A stretch of 47,964 nucleotides of DNA from JBEEJZ01 sp046046915 (GTDB lineage Bacteria; Pseudomonadota; Gammaproteobacteria; Burkholderiales; Burkholderiaceae_C), in the NCBI GenBank assembly GCA_046046915.1, contig JBJOIT010000022.1, positions 1-47,964 on the forward strand, written 5' to 3'. Below are positions 25,774 to 34,319 of the stretch, piece after piece; position 1 is the stretch's first letter; the number at the start of each line of letters is the position of its first letter. The position numbers were made by a program, and so were the translations under genes. A model generated the notes under the pieces. That model was given only the letters and a program-made list of their open reading frames with translations. It did not search any database and was not told the origin of the DNA.

Positions 25774-27702
25774 TTAATTGGGTAAAGCTGATCTGATCGA
25801 CGATGGAAGGTGGATCCCCGGCAAGGCCTGGGCCTGAAACACATCTTGTGGCACTGGAGCACCAAACAGCAGACCTTGATAGGCGAGGCAGCCGTGTTGC
25901 GCAAGCACCTCCTGTTGCGCCTGGGTTTCGACACCCTCAGCGACCACCTCCAGGCCGAGTGCGCCTGACATGGCAATGATGGTCCGCACGATGGCAAGAT
26001 CGCTGGCGTCGTGATGCAGATGGCGCACAAAAGACTGATCGATCTTGAGCTGCTGCACCGGCAGGCGGCGCAAGTTGGTCAGGGACGACTGGCCCGTGCC
26101 AAAGTCGTCCATGGCCAGGCTCACGCCCAGGGCCCGGATGGCAAGCATCTTGTCAATCAGATCGTCGATGTTCTGAACCACTGCGCTTTCGGTCAGCTCC
26201 AACTTGAGGCGGCGTGGATCAACACCGGTACGGGTCAGAAGCGCCGCCAGATCCGACACAAATTCATCCCGGGCAAATTGCACCGCGCTGACATTGACAG
26301 ACAACTGCAAATCGCCCAGCGGGGACTGATGCCACTGACGCAAGATGTCACACGCTGCGCTCAGAACCCAGGTGCCTATCGACACAATGAGGCCATTTTC
26401 CTCTGCCAACGTAATAAAGGTCTGTGGCGAGACCAGTCCCCGCGTGGGATGCGACCATCGAAGCAGCACCTCTGCCCCTGTGATCTTTCCCTGGAAGTTC
26501 ACCTGTGGTTGCAGGTAGATGAGAAACTGCCCCGCCGACAAGGCCCGACGCAAATCAGCCTCCAGTTCTGTGCGCTGTGCAAGCTCGCGCTGCATCTGGG
26601 GCTCAAAAAATGCCACACGGTTGCGCCCCCCAAACTTGCCTTGGTACATGGCGGTGTCAGCACGCTGCAACAACTCACCAAACGAGACATCGCCACCACA
26701 AAACATGGCGACACCAATGCTGGCCGAGCTGTAAAACTCGTTCTCCCCGACGGTATACGGTCGCTCCACGGCTTGGCGGCATCTTTCCGCAAGCGACTGG
26801 GCCTGCAGCGCCGCTTCAATCGGATCCGCACTGAGGGCTTCTACGACCAGAACGAACTCGTCGCCGCCCAACCGCGCCACCGTGTCGCCCGGGCTCACGC
26901 TAGCCAGCAAACGCTTGGCCACCTTCACCAGCAACAGGTCGCCCACCGCATGCCCGCGTGTGTCGTTGATGACCTTGAAGTTGTCCAGATCGACAAACAG
27001 CACCGCGCCATGGTTCTGGGTGCGCACGCTGCTGGCCACTGCCTGTTCCAGTCGATCTTGCAGCAGTCGACGGTTGGGTAGCCCGGTCAGCGGGTCCAGA
27101 AAGGCAAGGTCGTGTATCTTGTGCTGAGCCAGCTTACGTTCTGAGATGTCACGCAAAAAGGCAACCAGGTAGCGCCCCTCCACCACCGTCACCGTGATCT
27201 CGAGGTCGACCCAGGAGCCGGTTCGATGCCTGTGGCGGGTCTCAAACCTATCGTTGCCTTTGAGCAGAATGCGCCGGATTTGAGACCTGATCTGCTCGTG
27301 GGTGGCCACCTCTTCGAAATCGGCGATGCGCATGGTCATCAACTCTGCGCGGGTGTACCCCATCATGCGGGAGTACCCATGGTTGACGTCGAGGAAACGA
27401 CCTTCAGCATCGAGCACCCAGTAACCATCGTTGGTGCTGTCAATGGCCATTTCTGCGTTTCTGGAATGCTGGCGTAAGCGCCGGATGACTGGCAAAACCG
27501 TCAAGACCACCATCAAACTCAACACCGCCGAAGACTGTACAGCATGAAAGAGATCCAGGCCGCCATCCGGAGCAAGCTGGGATGGGGTGCTCAGCACCAC
27601 CATGCCGTAAACGAACACCACCGCCATCAAGAACAGCAAGAAGACACCGCCCTTGAGCAGCGACTTGTCGCGAAACTTGTGGGCAAGTGTGGAGAAGTTC
27701 AT
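25774..27702 (-). CDS. Membrane-anchored PAS-GGDEF-EAL cyclic di-GMP protein
   Basis: A 642-residue signalling protein. Two membrane helices cover residues about 18-37 and 55-72 with a short loop. A PAS domain spans about 83-190 (STNDGYWVLDAEGRFLDVNHGY). The GGDEF domain follows, with the intact motif RLGGDEF (G279-F283). There is no RxxD inhibitory site upstream of it (SPGD instead). The EAL domain from about 385 has EVLLRW at 411-416 in place of EALLRW, plus ELTESAVVQN, AMDDFGTGQSSL, KIDQSFVRHL and EGVETQAQ, so the catalytic and loop-6 residues look intact. Both synthesis and breakdown of cyclic di-GMP are possible. There is no partner gene beside it. Confidence 0.93.
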   Translation of the reverse strand: MNFSTLAHKFRDKSLLKGGVFLLFLMAVVFVYGMVVLSTPSQLAPDGGLDLFHAVQSSAVLSLMVVLTVLPVIRRLRQHSRNAEMAIDSTNDGYWVLDAEGRFLDVNHGYSRMMGYTRAELMTMRIADFEEVATHEQIRSQIRRILLKGNDRFETRHRHRTGSWVDLEITVTVVEGRYLVAFLRDISERKLAQHKIHDLAFLDPLTGLPNRRLLQDRLEQAVASSVRTQNHGAVLFVDLDNFKVINDTRGHAVGDLLLVKVAKRLLASVSPGDTVARLGGDEFVLVVEALSADPIEAALQAQSLAERCRQAVERPYTVGENEFYSSASIGVAMFCGGDVSFGELLQRADTAMYQGKFGGRNRVAFFEPQMQRELAQRTELEADLRRALSAGQFLIYLQPQVNFQGKITGAEVLLRWSHPTRGLVSPQTFITLAEENGLIVSIGTWVLSAACDILRQWHQSPLGDLQLSVNVSAVQFARDEFVSDLAALLTRTGVDPRRLKLELTESAVVQNIDDLIDKMLAIRALGVSLAMDDFGTGQSSLTNLRRLPVQQLKIDQSFVRHLHHDASDLAIVRTIIAMSGALGLEVVAEGVETQAQQEVLAQHGCLAYQGLLFGAPVPQDVFQAQALPGIHLPSSIRSALPN

Positions 27703-27882
27703 GGATGGAGTTCTGGCAACGCGCCTGAATTATGTCCCCGTGGCCACCAGGCAAGAGCGCACTTGCGCCGGGAGACTTTGGAAGCGGTCTTGACAGGGCT
27801 TCGATTTTTTCATGACGCGTGCCCCATCAGGCCAGACCTCGTTGGGCCTCCATAGAATGCGTTTTTTACGCTCTGGACCATC

Positions 27883-28764
27883 ATGGCCGCTGTCAACGCC
27901 GAAAAACTCACAGTCGAACAGCTCATCAAACGTATCTCGGGTGAGTATGAAGCCCTCAGCAAACAGCTCAAGGTGATTGCGCGCTACGTTGAGCAGCACC
28001 GCGACCACATCGGACTGGACGGGATTCAGCAGGTCGCCTCGCAGTGCGAGGTGCAGCCCTCAGCGGTGGTGCGCTTTGCCAAGCACTTCGGTTTCAGTGG
28101 CTTTTCCGAAATGCAGGCGATTTTTCGGGAAGGGCTCTCGCGCCAACTGGCACCTGGGCGCAACTACAAGGCGCGGATTCGCGACATCATCGAGTCAGGC
28201 ACGGGCAGCCTGTCGAGCGTGGAGATCGCGCACGAATTTCTGGCGGGCTCGATTTCCGGCATGGAAGAACTGCAAGCCAGCCTGGACGGCCCCAGCTTCA
28301 AGAAGGCAGTCGAGCTGCTGGCCGCGAGCGATTGCATCTGGGTGTCTGCCTCGCGCCGCTCGTTTCCCATCGCCGCTTACCTGGACTACGCCTTTCAGCA
28401 CACAGACAAACGCGTGGGCCTGGTGTCTGGCCTAGGCAGCATGCACCAGGGGCAGATGCGCTCGGTGCGCGAAGGCGATGTAATGGTGGCGATCTCTTTT
28501 TCACCCTACGCCGAGGAAACCATGGCGGTGTCCCGCATGGCCGTGGAGCGCGGTGCCCAGCTGATCGCCATCACCGACAGCCGCATGAGCCCGCTGGCCA
28601 AGCTGGCCCAGGTCACGCTGGTGGTGCAAGACAACTCGACTTTCGGCTTTCGCTCGCTCAGCAGCACCATGGGCCTGGCGCAAAGCCTGTTCATCGCCCT
28701 GGCCTACACCCTGGAACTGCCCTACCGGTCCACCACACGCGAGCAGGCATCGCCTAATAAGTAA
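27883..28764 (+). CDS. iolR: RpiR family transcriptional regulator, probable inositol repressor
   Basis: A 293-residue RpiR protein. The N-terminal HTH covers about residues 10-85 (LDGIQQVASQCEVQPSAVVRFAKHFGFSGFSEMQ). A SIS sugar-phosphate-binding domain covers about 130-275 (ASDCIWVSASRRSFPIAAYLDYAF, then GDVMVAISFSPYAEETM and AQLIAITDSRMSPLAKLAQV). It stands 171 bp upstream of iolG. In rhizobia and other proteobacteria the inositol repressor IolR belongs to this family, and a phosphorylated pathway intermediate is the natural ligand for a SIS domain. Shared AGAA-N6-TTCC sites at the iolG and iolC promoters support the same role here. The symbol rests on context and family. Confidence 0.85.
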   Translation: MAAVNAEKLTVEQLIKRISGEYEALSKQLKVIARYVEQHRDHIGLDGIQQVASQCEVQPSAVVRFAKHFGFSGFSEMQAIFREGLSRQLAPGRNYKARIRDIIESGTGSLSSVEIAHEFLAGSISGMEELQASLDGPSFKKAVELLAASDCIWVSASRRSFPIAAYLDYAFQHTDKRVGLVSGLGSMHQGQMRSVREGDVMVAISFSPYAEETMAVSRMAVERGAQLIAITDSRMSPLAKLAQVTLVVQDNSTFGFRSLSSTMGLAQSLFIALAYTLELPYRSTTREQASPNK

Positions 28765-28840
28765 GTCGGGCCGCTCCACAACCGTAAATGTCGACGATGA
28801 GAAATCTTGTTTGAAATTTAATTCGGCCAATTGATTTTTT

Positions 28841-28854
28841 AGAACTTTGTTTCC
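28841..28854. promoter_or_regulatory. Putative IolR operator, iolG promoter
   Basis: AGAA-CTTTGT-TTCC, the same half-sites and spacing as the upstream site of the iolC promoter (19891-19904). It overlaps the predicted -35 hexamer (28850-28855), so binding should repress. A half-matching AGAA-N6-TTTG occurs at 28800-28813. Confidence 0.55.
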
Positions 28855-28878
28855 ATTCACCAAAAACAACTTTATAGT
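28850..28878 (+). promoter_or_regulatory. Putative sigma-70 promoter of iolG
   Basis: TTTCCA (28850-28855) and TATAGT (28873-28878) are separated by 17 bp, matching the consensus at 4 and 5 of 6 positions. The region is AT-rich compared with its surroundings. The -10 lies in a small dyad CAACT-TTAT-AGTTG (28867-28880). Transcription would start near 28885, leaving a 50-nt leader. Confidence 0.5.
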
Positions 28879-28935
28879 TGCGCATCTTTTTGCTCATGTT
28901 CGCGAGCAACCTCCGATTCATCCTTTGGAATTTCC

Positions 28936-29931
28936 ATGAAAAACGTTGCTGTTTTTGGCGCTGGCCGCATTGGCCGCATTCACGCTTCCAACCTGGCTGC
29001 CCTGCCCGGCGTGAAGCTCAAGTACGTGTCTGACCCGGTACCTGCGGCGGCAGCAGACTTGGCCCAGTTGGTGGGCGCCGAAGTCGCCAGCGTCGAAGCC
29101 ATCTTGGCCGATGCCAGCATTGATGCCGTGGCCATCTGCTCTTCGACCAGCACGCATAGCGACCTGATCACACGCTCCGCCGCTGCCGGCAAGAACATCT
29201 TCTGCGAAAAGCCGGTTGACCTGTCAGTGCCTCGCGCAGAAGCTTGCGCCCAAGCGGTCAAGGATGCGGGCGTGGCTTGCATGATCGGCTTTCAGCGCCG
29301 GTTTGACCCCACCTTCAACGAAGCACGCAGCCGCATGGACGCAGGCCTCATTGGCAACCCCGAGGTGCTGATCGTCACCAGCCGTGACCCAGGCGCACCT
29401 CCGGCTGACTACATCACAGCCTCTGGCGGCATCTTCCGCGACATGCTGATTCACGACTTTGACGTGTTTCGCTGGATCTTGTGCGCGGACGGCGACGAGG
29501 CTGAATGGCTGAGCGCCACGGGCTCGGTGCTGACTGACCCGGCCATTGCCGCATTGGGTGACGTAGACACAACTGCCGTGAGCATTCGTACCCGCAAAGG
29601 CCGCCTGTGCCAGATCAACACCAGCCGGCGCGCCGCCTATGGCTATGACCAGCGCTTTGAAGTCATGGGCTCCAAGGGCCTGCTGCAGTGTGGCAACCAC
29701 ACGCCCACTCAAGTGGTGCAGTGGGATGCCAAGGGCATCAGCGGCGACAAGCCCGAAAACTTCTTCCTGCAACGTTATGCAGCAGCCTACCGTCTGGAAA
29801 TCATGCACTTCTTCGAGTGCTTGCAAAGTGGCGCCGCCTTCAAAACCACGGTGGCCGACGGTGTGGCAGCGCAAAAGCTGGCCGATGCCGCCACCGAGAG
29901 CTGGAAGACTGGTCAACCCATCCGCTTCTGA
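28936..29931 (+). CDS. iolG: Myo-inositol 2-dehydrogenase
   Basis: A 331-residue Gfo/Idh/MocA dehydrogenase that oxidises myo-inositol to 2-keto-myo-inositol with NAD+, the first step of catabolism. The dinucleotide fold starts VAVFGAGRIGRIHASNL. The catalytic lysine is K92 in CEKPVDLS. The Asp-His pair is D169 and H173 in FRDMLIHDFDVFRW, matching K97, D172 and H176 of the Bacillus enzyme in spacing. MIGFQRRFDP (116-125) is also typical. The ATG is preceded by TTTGGAATTTCC, where GGAA can serve as ribosome binding site. It follows the RpiR gene and has its own promoter. Confidence 0.94.
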   Translation: MKNVAVFGAGRIGRIHASNLAALPGVKLKYVSDPVPAAAADLAQLVGAEVASVEAILADASIDAVAICSSTSTHSDLITRSAAAGKNIFCEKPVDLSVPRAEACAQAVKDAGVACMIGFQRRFDPTFNEARSRMDAGLIGNPEVLIVTSRDPGAPPADYITASGGIFRDMLIHDFDVFRWILCADGDEAEWLSATGSVLTDPAIAALGDVDTTAVSIRTRKGRLCQINTSRRAAYGYDQRFEVMGSKGLLQCGNHTPTQVVQWDAKGISGDKPENFFLQRYAAAYRLEIMHFFECLQSGAAFKTTVADGVAAQKLADAATESWKTGQPIRF

Positions 29932-29963
29932 GTCGGCCGCCCAACCGCCACACCGGACCGCAG

Positions 29964-30998
29964 ATGTCGCCCGCGACCACACATGAGCCGCTCCGGGTAG
30001 GCATCGCCGGCCTGGGGAGAATGGGTCAACGCCACGCCCAGGCGCTGGCGTTTCAAACCCGCCACTGCAAGCTGGTGACGGCATGCAGCCCGGTTGTGGC
30101 CGAACAGGAATACGCTCGCCAACACCTCGGCGTGGAGCGTGTGCATGCCGACTTCGACAGCTTTGTGACCGACCCGGGAATAGACGCGGTGGTGCTGGTC
30201 ACCCCGACCACCCTGCATGCCGACCAGACGATCGCAGCGCTGAAGGCAGGCAAGCATGTGTTTGTAGAAAAACCACTGGCGCTCAACATCGCAGACTGCG
30301 AACGGGTGATGGCGGTTGCAGCAGAGCACCCGCAGTTGATCACCATGGTGGGCTTTGTTCGACGTTTCGACGAGAGCTACCGCAACGCTCAAGCGAGCAT
30401 TGCCGCCGGGGAGATCGGCAGACCGTTTCTGGTGCGCTCACAAACCTGCGATCCAAACGATCCGGATGGTTTTTTTGTGCGCTTTTCTGGCACATCGGGC
30501 GGCATCTTCATGGATTGCAGCGTGCACGACGTCGACCTGGCCCGCTGGATGCTGGGCCGGCCCAAGGCGCTAAGGGCGTTTGCCAGCGGAACCATCGCCA
30601 TGCACCCGGGTCTGGCTGAGTTTGGTGACGTGGATAACGGTCTGGCGATCGTCGAGTTTGAAGGGGGTGCACGGGCGGTCTTTTACGCTTCACGCACCAT
30701 GGCGCACGGCCACGAGACCAGCACAGAAATCATTGGCACCGAGGGCAAATTGTTGGTAGGGGAGCACGCTGCCCGCGACCGGGTGGTGCGCAGCGACCGG
30801 TGGGGCGTGCGGCACGATGTGCTGAAAAACTACTACGAGCGGCTGCAGGGGGCTTTTTCTGCAGAAATGCATGACTTCATTGCCGCCTGCCGGGGCGAGA
30901 AAGCCCTGACCCTGACCTTGGAAGACGCCCTGGAGGCCACGCGCATCGGCCTGGCCATCACCCGCTCGCTGCACAGCGGGATGCCGGAGGCGGTTTAG
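29964..30998 (+). CDS. Second Gfo/Idh/MocA dehydrogenase (inositol-isomer type candidate)
   Basis: A 344-residue NAD(P)-dependent dehydrogenase 32 bp after iolG and probably co-transcribed. The Rossmann start is RVGIAGLGRMGQRHAQAL. The catalytic lysine is K103 in VEKPLALN, and the Asp-His pair is D184 and H188 in FMDCSVHDVDLARW. It is similar in plan to IolG but clearly divergent in sequence. Other inositol loci carry extra members that oxidise scyllo- or D-chiro-inositol, and that is the likeliest role here. ATG at 29964 is chosen because the open frame upstream overlaps iolG without family similarity. Substrate and cofactor preference are not readable. Confidence 0.88.
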   Translation: MSPATTHEPLRVGIAGLGRMGQRHAQALAFQTRHCKLVTACSPVVAEQEYARQHLGVERVHADFDSFVTDPGIDAVVLVTPTTLHADQTIAALKAGKHVFVEKPLALNIADCERVMAVAAEHPQLITMVGFVRRFDESYRNAQASIAAGEIGRPFLVRSQTCDPNDPDGFFVRFSGTSGGIFMDCSVHDVDLARWMLGRPKALRAFASGTIAMHPGLAEFGDVDNGLAIVEFEGGARAVFYASRTMAHGHETSTEIIGTEGKLLVGEHAARDRVVRSDRWGVRHDVLKNYYERLQGAFSAEMHDFIAACRGEKALTLTLEDALEATRIGLAITRSLHSGMPEAV

Positions 30999-31008
30999 TC
31001 GGCCTTTT

Positions 31009-31884
31009 TTAGTCGGCTTTTACGGGGTCGACCGAGAAAATCTCGTTGGCCTGGCGGCTACGTGCATCGATGCGACCAAACAGGGGGCGCACGCTCTCAT
31101 CCCATACCAGGCCCAGGCGTTGGCAGGCCGCAGCAGACAGAGTCGTGACCCGGCTCTCGTCTGGCCCATTCAGGCCCAGTGCATTGCTCAGCACCTCACC
31201 GACATGCACCAGCGCAACCAAAGGCTTGTGGGCCATGGGGCCGGGCTCACAGTGGCCTTCGATGGCAGCCGCAATATCGGCAGGCAGACCCCAGTAGGCG
31301 GCCAGCCAGGCACCCAGTGTGGCATGGTCGACCCCGAAGTACCGACGCTCCATGACCTCATCTGCAACGCCCTGACTCAAGGCGTCCGACAGGCAGGCCC
31401 GGTAGGCATCGGCCTGAAAACTGTAGAGCCACAACTGACCGATGTCGTGCAGCAGACCGGCAAGCAGAGCGGTGTCGGCTGACACAGCCGAGTCGCCCAA
31501 GTGCAGCGTCAATTCGTGACAGCACAGACCCACCGACATGCAATGCGCCCAAAAGGTGGATGGCGGCGAATGATGACCCAACGAATCCACAAAGGCGCCC
31601 ACGCTGCTCACCAGAGTGATCTTGCGCAGACGGCTCATGCCTATCAGGGCGATGGCCGTGTACAGATCGCTCACCACATACTGGCGACCAGAGGCTGCCA
31701 TATTGGCCGCCGAAATGACACGAGCCGCAATCACGGGATCGTGCTCCACGCAATGCGCCAAAACGCGCAAGCTGCCATCTGGGTCTTCCAGTGTGGCCAG
31801 AATATCGGCAATGACGCGTGGGAAACTGGGCAGCGATGCGCTGCGCTCAATCACCAACTCTCGGCTCAGGGGGAAAGGTGTCAT
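31009..31884 (-). CDS. HDOD domain protein
   Basis: A 291-residue cytoplasmic protein. The HDOD domain spans about residues 12-215 (LPSFPRVIADILATLEDPDGSLRVLAHC, then ISAANMAAS and LLAGLLHDIGQLWLYSFQ). HDOD proteins are non-catalytic or weakly catalytic HD relatives involved in signalling, often linked to cyclic di-GMP networks. Its ATG overlaps the stop of the small upstream gene by one base (TGATG), indicating translational coupling and perhaps a stoichiometric complex. The gene ends 10 bp from the convergent Gfo/Idh gene, with the stretch TTTAGTCGGC repeated across the junction. Confidence 0.85.
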   Translation of the reverse strand: MTPFPLSRELVIERSASLPSFPRVIADILATLEDPDGSLRVLAHCVEHDPVIAARVISAANMAASGRQYVVSDLYTAIALIGMSRLRKITLVSSVGAFVDSLGHHSPPSTFWAHCMSVGLCCHELTLHLGDSAVSADTALLAGLLHDIGQLWLYSFQADAYRACLSDALSQGVADEVMERRYFGVDHATLGAWLAAYWGLPADIAAAIEGHCEPGPMAHKPLVALVHVGEVLSNALGLNGPDESRVTTLSAAACQRLGLVWDESVRPLFGRIDARSRQANEIFSVDPVKAD

Positions 31885-32210
31885 CAGGCGATCCTGTAGG
31901 CGATGACCTGCTCATAGAGGGACGCCAGGTCTGTGGAGGACAGGTCGGCCCCCTCAAAAATCTGGGCCACCTCCTGCACAACCCGTTCAGTGTCAGCCGC
32001 CACATCAGCATCGCTGCGCAAGTCCTCTTCGGCCACAGCCACGTACTCGGCATGGTGGGCCATCAACTGGCGCACGTTTTCTGCGGTCAGGACATGGCCC
32101 GCTGAAAAGCTCAGACTCAGGCGCCCCTGCTCGATCACTTGCGCTGGCACACCTAGCACCATGCCTGCAACAACCTCGGTCAGTGGAAGATAACGAATCC
32201 GGGTGCGCAT
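31884..32210 (-). CDS. Small protein resembling the N-terminal domain of HD-GYP proteins
   Basis: A 108-residue protein. Its start (RIRYLPLTEVVAGMVLGVPA, then LSLSFSAGHVLTAENVRQLMAHHAEYVAVAE) is like the beta-rich DUF3391-type region found before HD-GYP domains. The second half is acidic and helical (VQEVAQIFEGADLSSTDLASLYEQV). It is coupled to the HDOD gene through a one-base overlap. The pair looks like a split version of a domain pair that elsewhere is one protein. Function is unknown; a signalling complex with the HDOD protein is inferred. Confidence 0.7.
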   Translation of the reverse strand: MRTRIRYLPLTEVVAGMVLGVPAQVIEQGRLSLSFSAGHVLTAENVRQLMAHHAEYVAVAEEDLRSDADVAADTERVVQEVAQIFEGADLSSTDLASLYEQVIAYRIA

Positions 32211-32226
32211 GGCGGGTGGTCTTTCT

Positions 32227-33123
32227 TCAGCGCGTTAACCGGGTGAGGGCTTCCTGATACTTGGCCGCCGTTTTCACAATCACGGCCTGCGGTACCCGAG
32301 GTGCAGGGGGTGTTTTGCTCCAGGGCTTGCCATCCACCTGCACTGCCTCCAGCCAGTCGCGCACAAACTGCTTGTCGTAGCTGGGGGGATTGGTACCCGC
32401 CTTGTAACTTTCCAGTGGCCAGAAGCGCGATGAATCCGGCGTTAGCACCTCGTCCATCAGGGTTAGGGTGCCATCCGCGTCCAGGCCGAACTCAAACTTG
32501 GTGTCGGCAATGATGATGCCTTTGGTCAGCGCAATCTCTGCGGCTGCCTTGTAGATCGCGATGCTGATGTCACGGATGCGTGTGGCCAAATCCAGCCCGA
32601 TCATTTCTACCGTGCGCTCAAAGCTGATGTTTTCGTCATGGTCGCCCACTGCTGCTTTGGCTGCGGGTGTGTAGATCGGCTCGGCCAGCTTGCTGGCGTT
32701 CTGCAGGCCTTCAGGCAGGGGCACACCACACACCTGCCGGTTCTCTTGGTACTCTTTCCAGCCGCTGCCCGCCAGGTAGCCACGCACCACAGCCTCCACT
32801 GGAATGGGCTTCAGGCGCTTGACCAGCATGGAGCGGCCCTGCACCAGGGGCACCTCATCGGCACTGACCACACTTTCGGGCGCATCGCCAGTGAGGTGGT
32901 TGGGGCACAGATGGCCCAGCTTGTCGAACCAGAACAAGGCCATCTGGGTCAGCAACACGCCTTTGCCGGGAATGGGCTCACCCATGATCACGTCGAAGGC
33001 ACTCAAGCGGTCACTGGCCACCATCAGGATACGGTCGTCCCCCACGGCGTAGTTGTCACGCACCTTGCCGCGCGCCAGCAAAGGCAGGGAATGGAGGTTG
33101 GAAGTGTGCAGGGATGAGGTCAT
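32227..33123 (-). CDS. purC: Phosphoribosylaminoimidazole-succinocarboxamide synthase
   Basis: A 298-residue SAICAR synthetase that joins aspartate to CAIR in purine synthesis. Motifs include LPLLARGKVRDNY (about 12-24), DRLSAFDVIMGEPIPGKG (about 37-54), KRLKPIPVEAVVRGYLAGSGWKEY (about 101-124) and DTKFEFGLDADGTLTLMDEVLTPDSSRFW (near 208-236). The length is that of the long betaproteobacterial form. ATG 33123 is chosen over an upstream in-frame ATG because the family begins near here. It follows fba in the same direction, an order I recall as common in Burkholderiales. Confidence 0.96.
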   Translation of the reverse strand: MTSSLHTSNLHSLPLLARGKVRDNYAVGDDRILMVASDRLSAFDVIMGEPIPGKGVLLTQMALFWFDKLGHLCPNHLTGDAPESVVSADEVPLVQGRSMLVKRLKPIPVEAVVRGYLAGSGWKEYQENRQVCGVPLPEGLQNASKLAEPIYTPAAKAAVGDHDENISFERTVEMIGLDLATRIRDISIAIYKAAAEIALTKGIIIADTKFEFGLDADGTLTLMDEVLTPDSSRFWPLESYKAGTNPPSYDKQFVRDWLEAVQVDGKPWSKTPPAPRVPQAVIVKTAAKYQEALTRLTR

Positions 33124-33224
33124 GTCAGGGTCAGGTGATGGCTTCGCAATGAGAAAGGCCCGGTGATGCATCAGCGGGCCTGAAGCCGTTGCCCTGAATT
33201 ATCGCAAGGAACGGTAGGTTTTAA

Positions 33225-33245
33225 GGGGCGGCAGTCGCCAGCCCT
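33225..33245 (-). terminator. Possible fba terminator
   Basis: On the minus strand, six bases after the fba stop codon, AGGGCTGGC pairs with GCCGCCCCT around ACT with a one-base bulge, then TTAAAACC follows. The tail is only weakly T-rich. Confidence 0.4.
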
Positions 33246-33250
33246 AAGGA

Positions 33251-34315
33251 TCAGATCACAGTTTGCGCCAGTTCGCCCCGGGCATATTGCTCGGCAACCT
33301 GCACCAGCGTGTAACCCTTGATCTTGGCACCCTGGCCTTCACAACCAAACTCCAGGTAACGTTGCTTGCACACAGCCTTGGCCGCCTCGCGCGCGGGCTT
33401 GAGCCATTCGCGGGCATCAAACTTATCCGGGTTTTCCGCCATGAACTTGCGCACCGCGCCGGTCATGGCCAAGCGGATGTCGGTATCAATGTTGATCTTG
33501 CGCACGCCGTGCTTGATGGCTTCCTGAATTTCTTCGATCGGCACACCGTAGGTCTCTTTCATCATGCCGCCAAACTGGTTGATGATGGCCAGCAGCTCTG
33601 GCGGCACAGACGAGGAGCCGTGCATCACCAGGTGGGTGTTGGGAATGCGTGCGTGAATTTCCTTGACGCGTGAGATGGCCAGAATGTCGCCCGTCGGTTT
33701 GCGGCTGAATTTGTAGGCGCCATGGCTGGTGCCGATGGCGATGGCCAATGCATCCAGCTGGGTGGCCTTGACAAAGACCGCTGCCTCTTCAGGGTCGGTC
33801 AGCATCTGACTGTGATCCAGCTTGCCAACTGCACCGATGCCGTCTTCCTCTCCGGCGTCGCCAGTCTCCAAATTGCCCAAGCAACCCAGTTCACCCTCAA
33901 CAGTCACACCGGCACGGTGAGCCATGTCCACCACCTGGCGGGTGACATTCACGTTGTAGTCGAAGCCAGAGGGCGTTTTGCCATCTTCAAGCAGGGAGCC
34001 ATCCATCATCACCGAGCCAAAGCCCAAGCCAATGGCGCCTTCGCACACCTTGGGAGAAGTGCCGTGGTCCTGGTGCATGACCAGCGGAATGTGGGGATAA
34101 GCCTCGGCCGCTGCGAGGATCAGGTGCTTTATGAAGGGCTCGCCCGCGTACTTGCGAGCACCAGCGCTGGCCTGAAGAATGACCGGTGCGCCAACTTCAT
34201 CGGCGGCTGCCATCACGGCCTGCACCTGCTCCAGATTGTTGACGTTAAACGCTGGAATGCCGTAGCCATGGGCCGCGGCATGATCCAGCAACTCGCGCAT
34301 TGAAACGAGTGCCAT
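33251..34315 (-). CDS. fba: Fructose-bisphosphate aldolase, class II
   Basis: A 354-residue zinc-dependent aldolase of the CbbA/Fba type common in betaproteobacteria. It converts fructose-1,6-bisphosphate to dihydroxyacetone phosphate and glyceraldehyde-3-phosphate. Zinc and catalytic motifs are PLVMHQDHGTSP (about 77-88), GTSHGAYK (near 205), NTHLVMHGSSSVP (about 229-241) and NIDTDIR (near 277). The ribosome binding site GGAG lies 10 nt before the ATG. It forms part of a 10-bp complementarity with the pyk 3' end, so its access may be controlled on a read-through transcript. Confidence 0.96.
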   Translation of the reverse strand: MALVSMRELLDHAAAHGYGIPAFNVNNLEQVQAVMAAADEVGAPVILQASAGARKYAGEPFIKHLILAAAEAYPHIPLVMHQDHGTSPKVCEGAIGLGFGSVMMDGSLLEDGKTPSGFDYNVNVTRQVVDMAHRAGVTVEGELGCLGNLETGDAGEEDGIGAVGKLDHSQMLTDPEEAAVFVKATQLDALAIAIGTSHGAYKFSRKPTGDILAISRVKEIHARIPNTHLVMHGSSSVPPELLAIINQFGGMMKETYGVPIEEIQEAIKHGVRKINIDTDIRLAMTGAVRKFMAENPDKFDAREWLKPAREAAKAVCKQRYLEFGCEGQGAKIKGYTLVQVAEQYARGELAQTVI

Positions 34316-34319
34316 GCTT

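Noticed and set aside
27855..27868. AGAA-TGCGTT-TTTT upstream of the RpiR gene as an autoregulatory site
   Set aside because: The right half-site matches at only two of four positions, too weak to support.
28927..28935. GGAATTTCC before iolG as another IolR site
   Set aside because: The half-sites are spaced by one base, not six, and the GGAA is more simply the iolG ribosome binding site.
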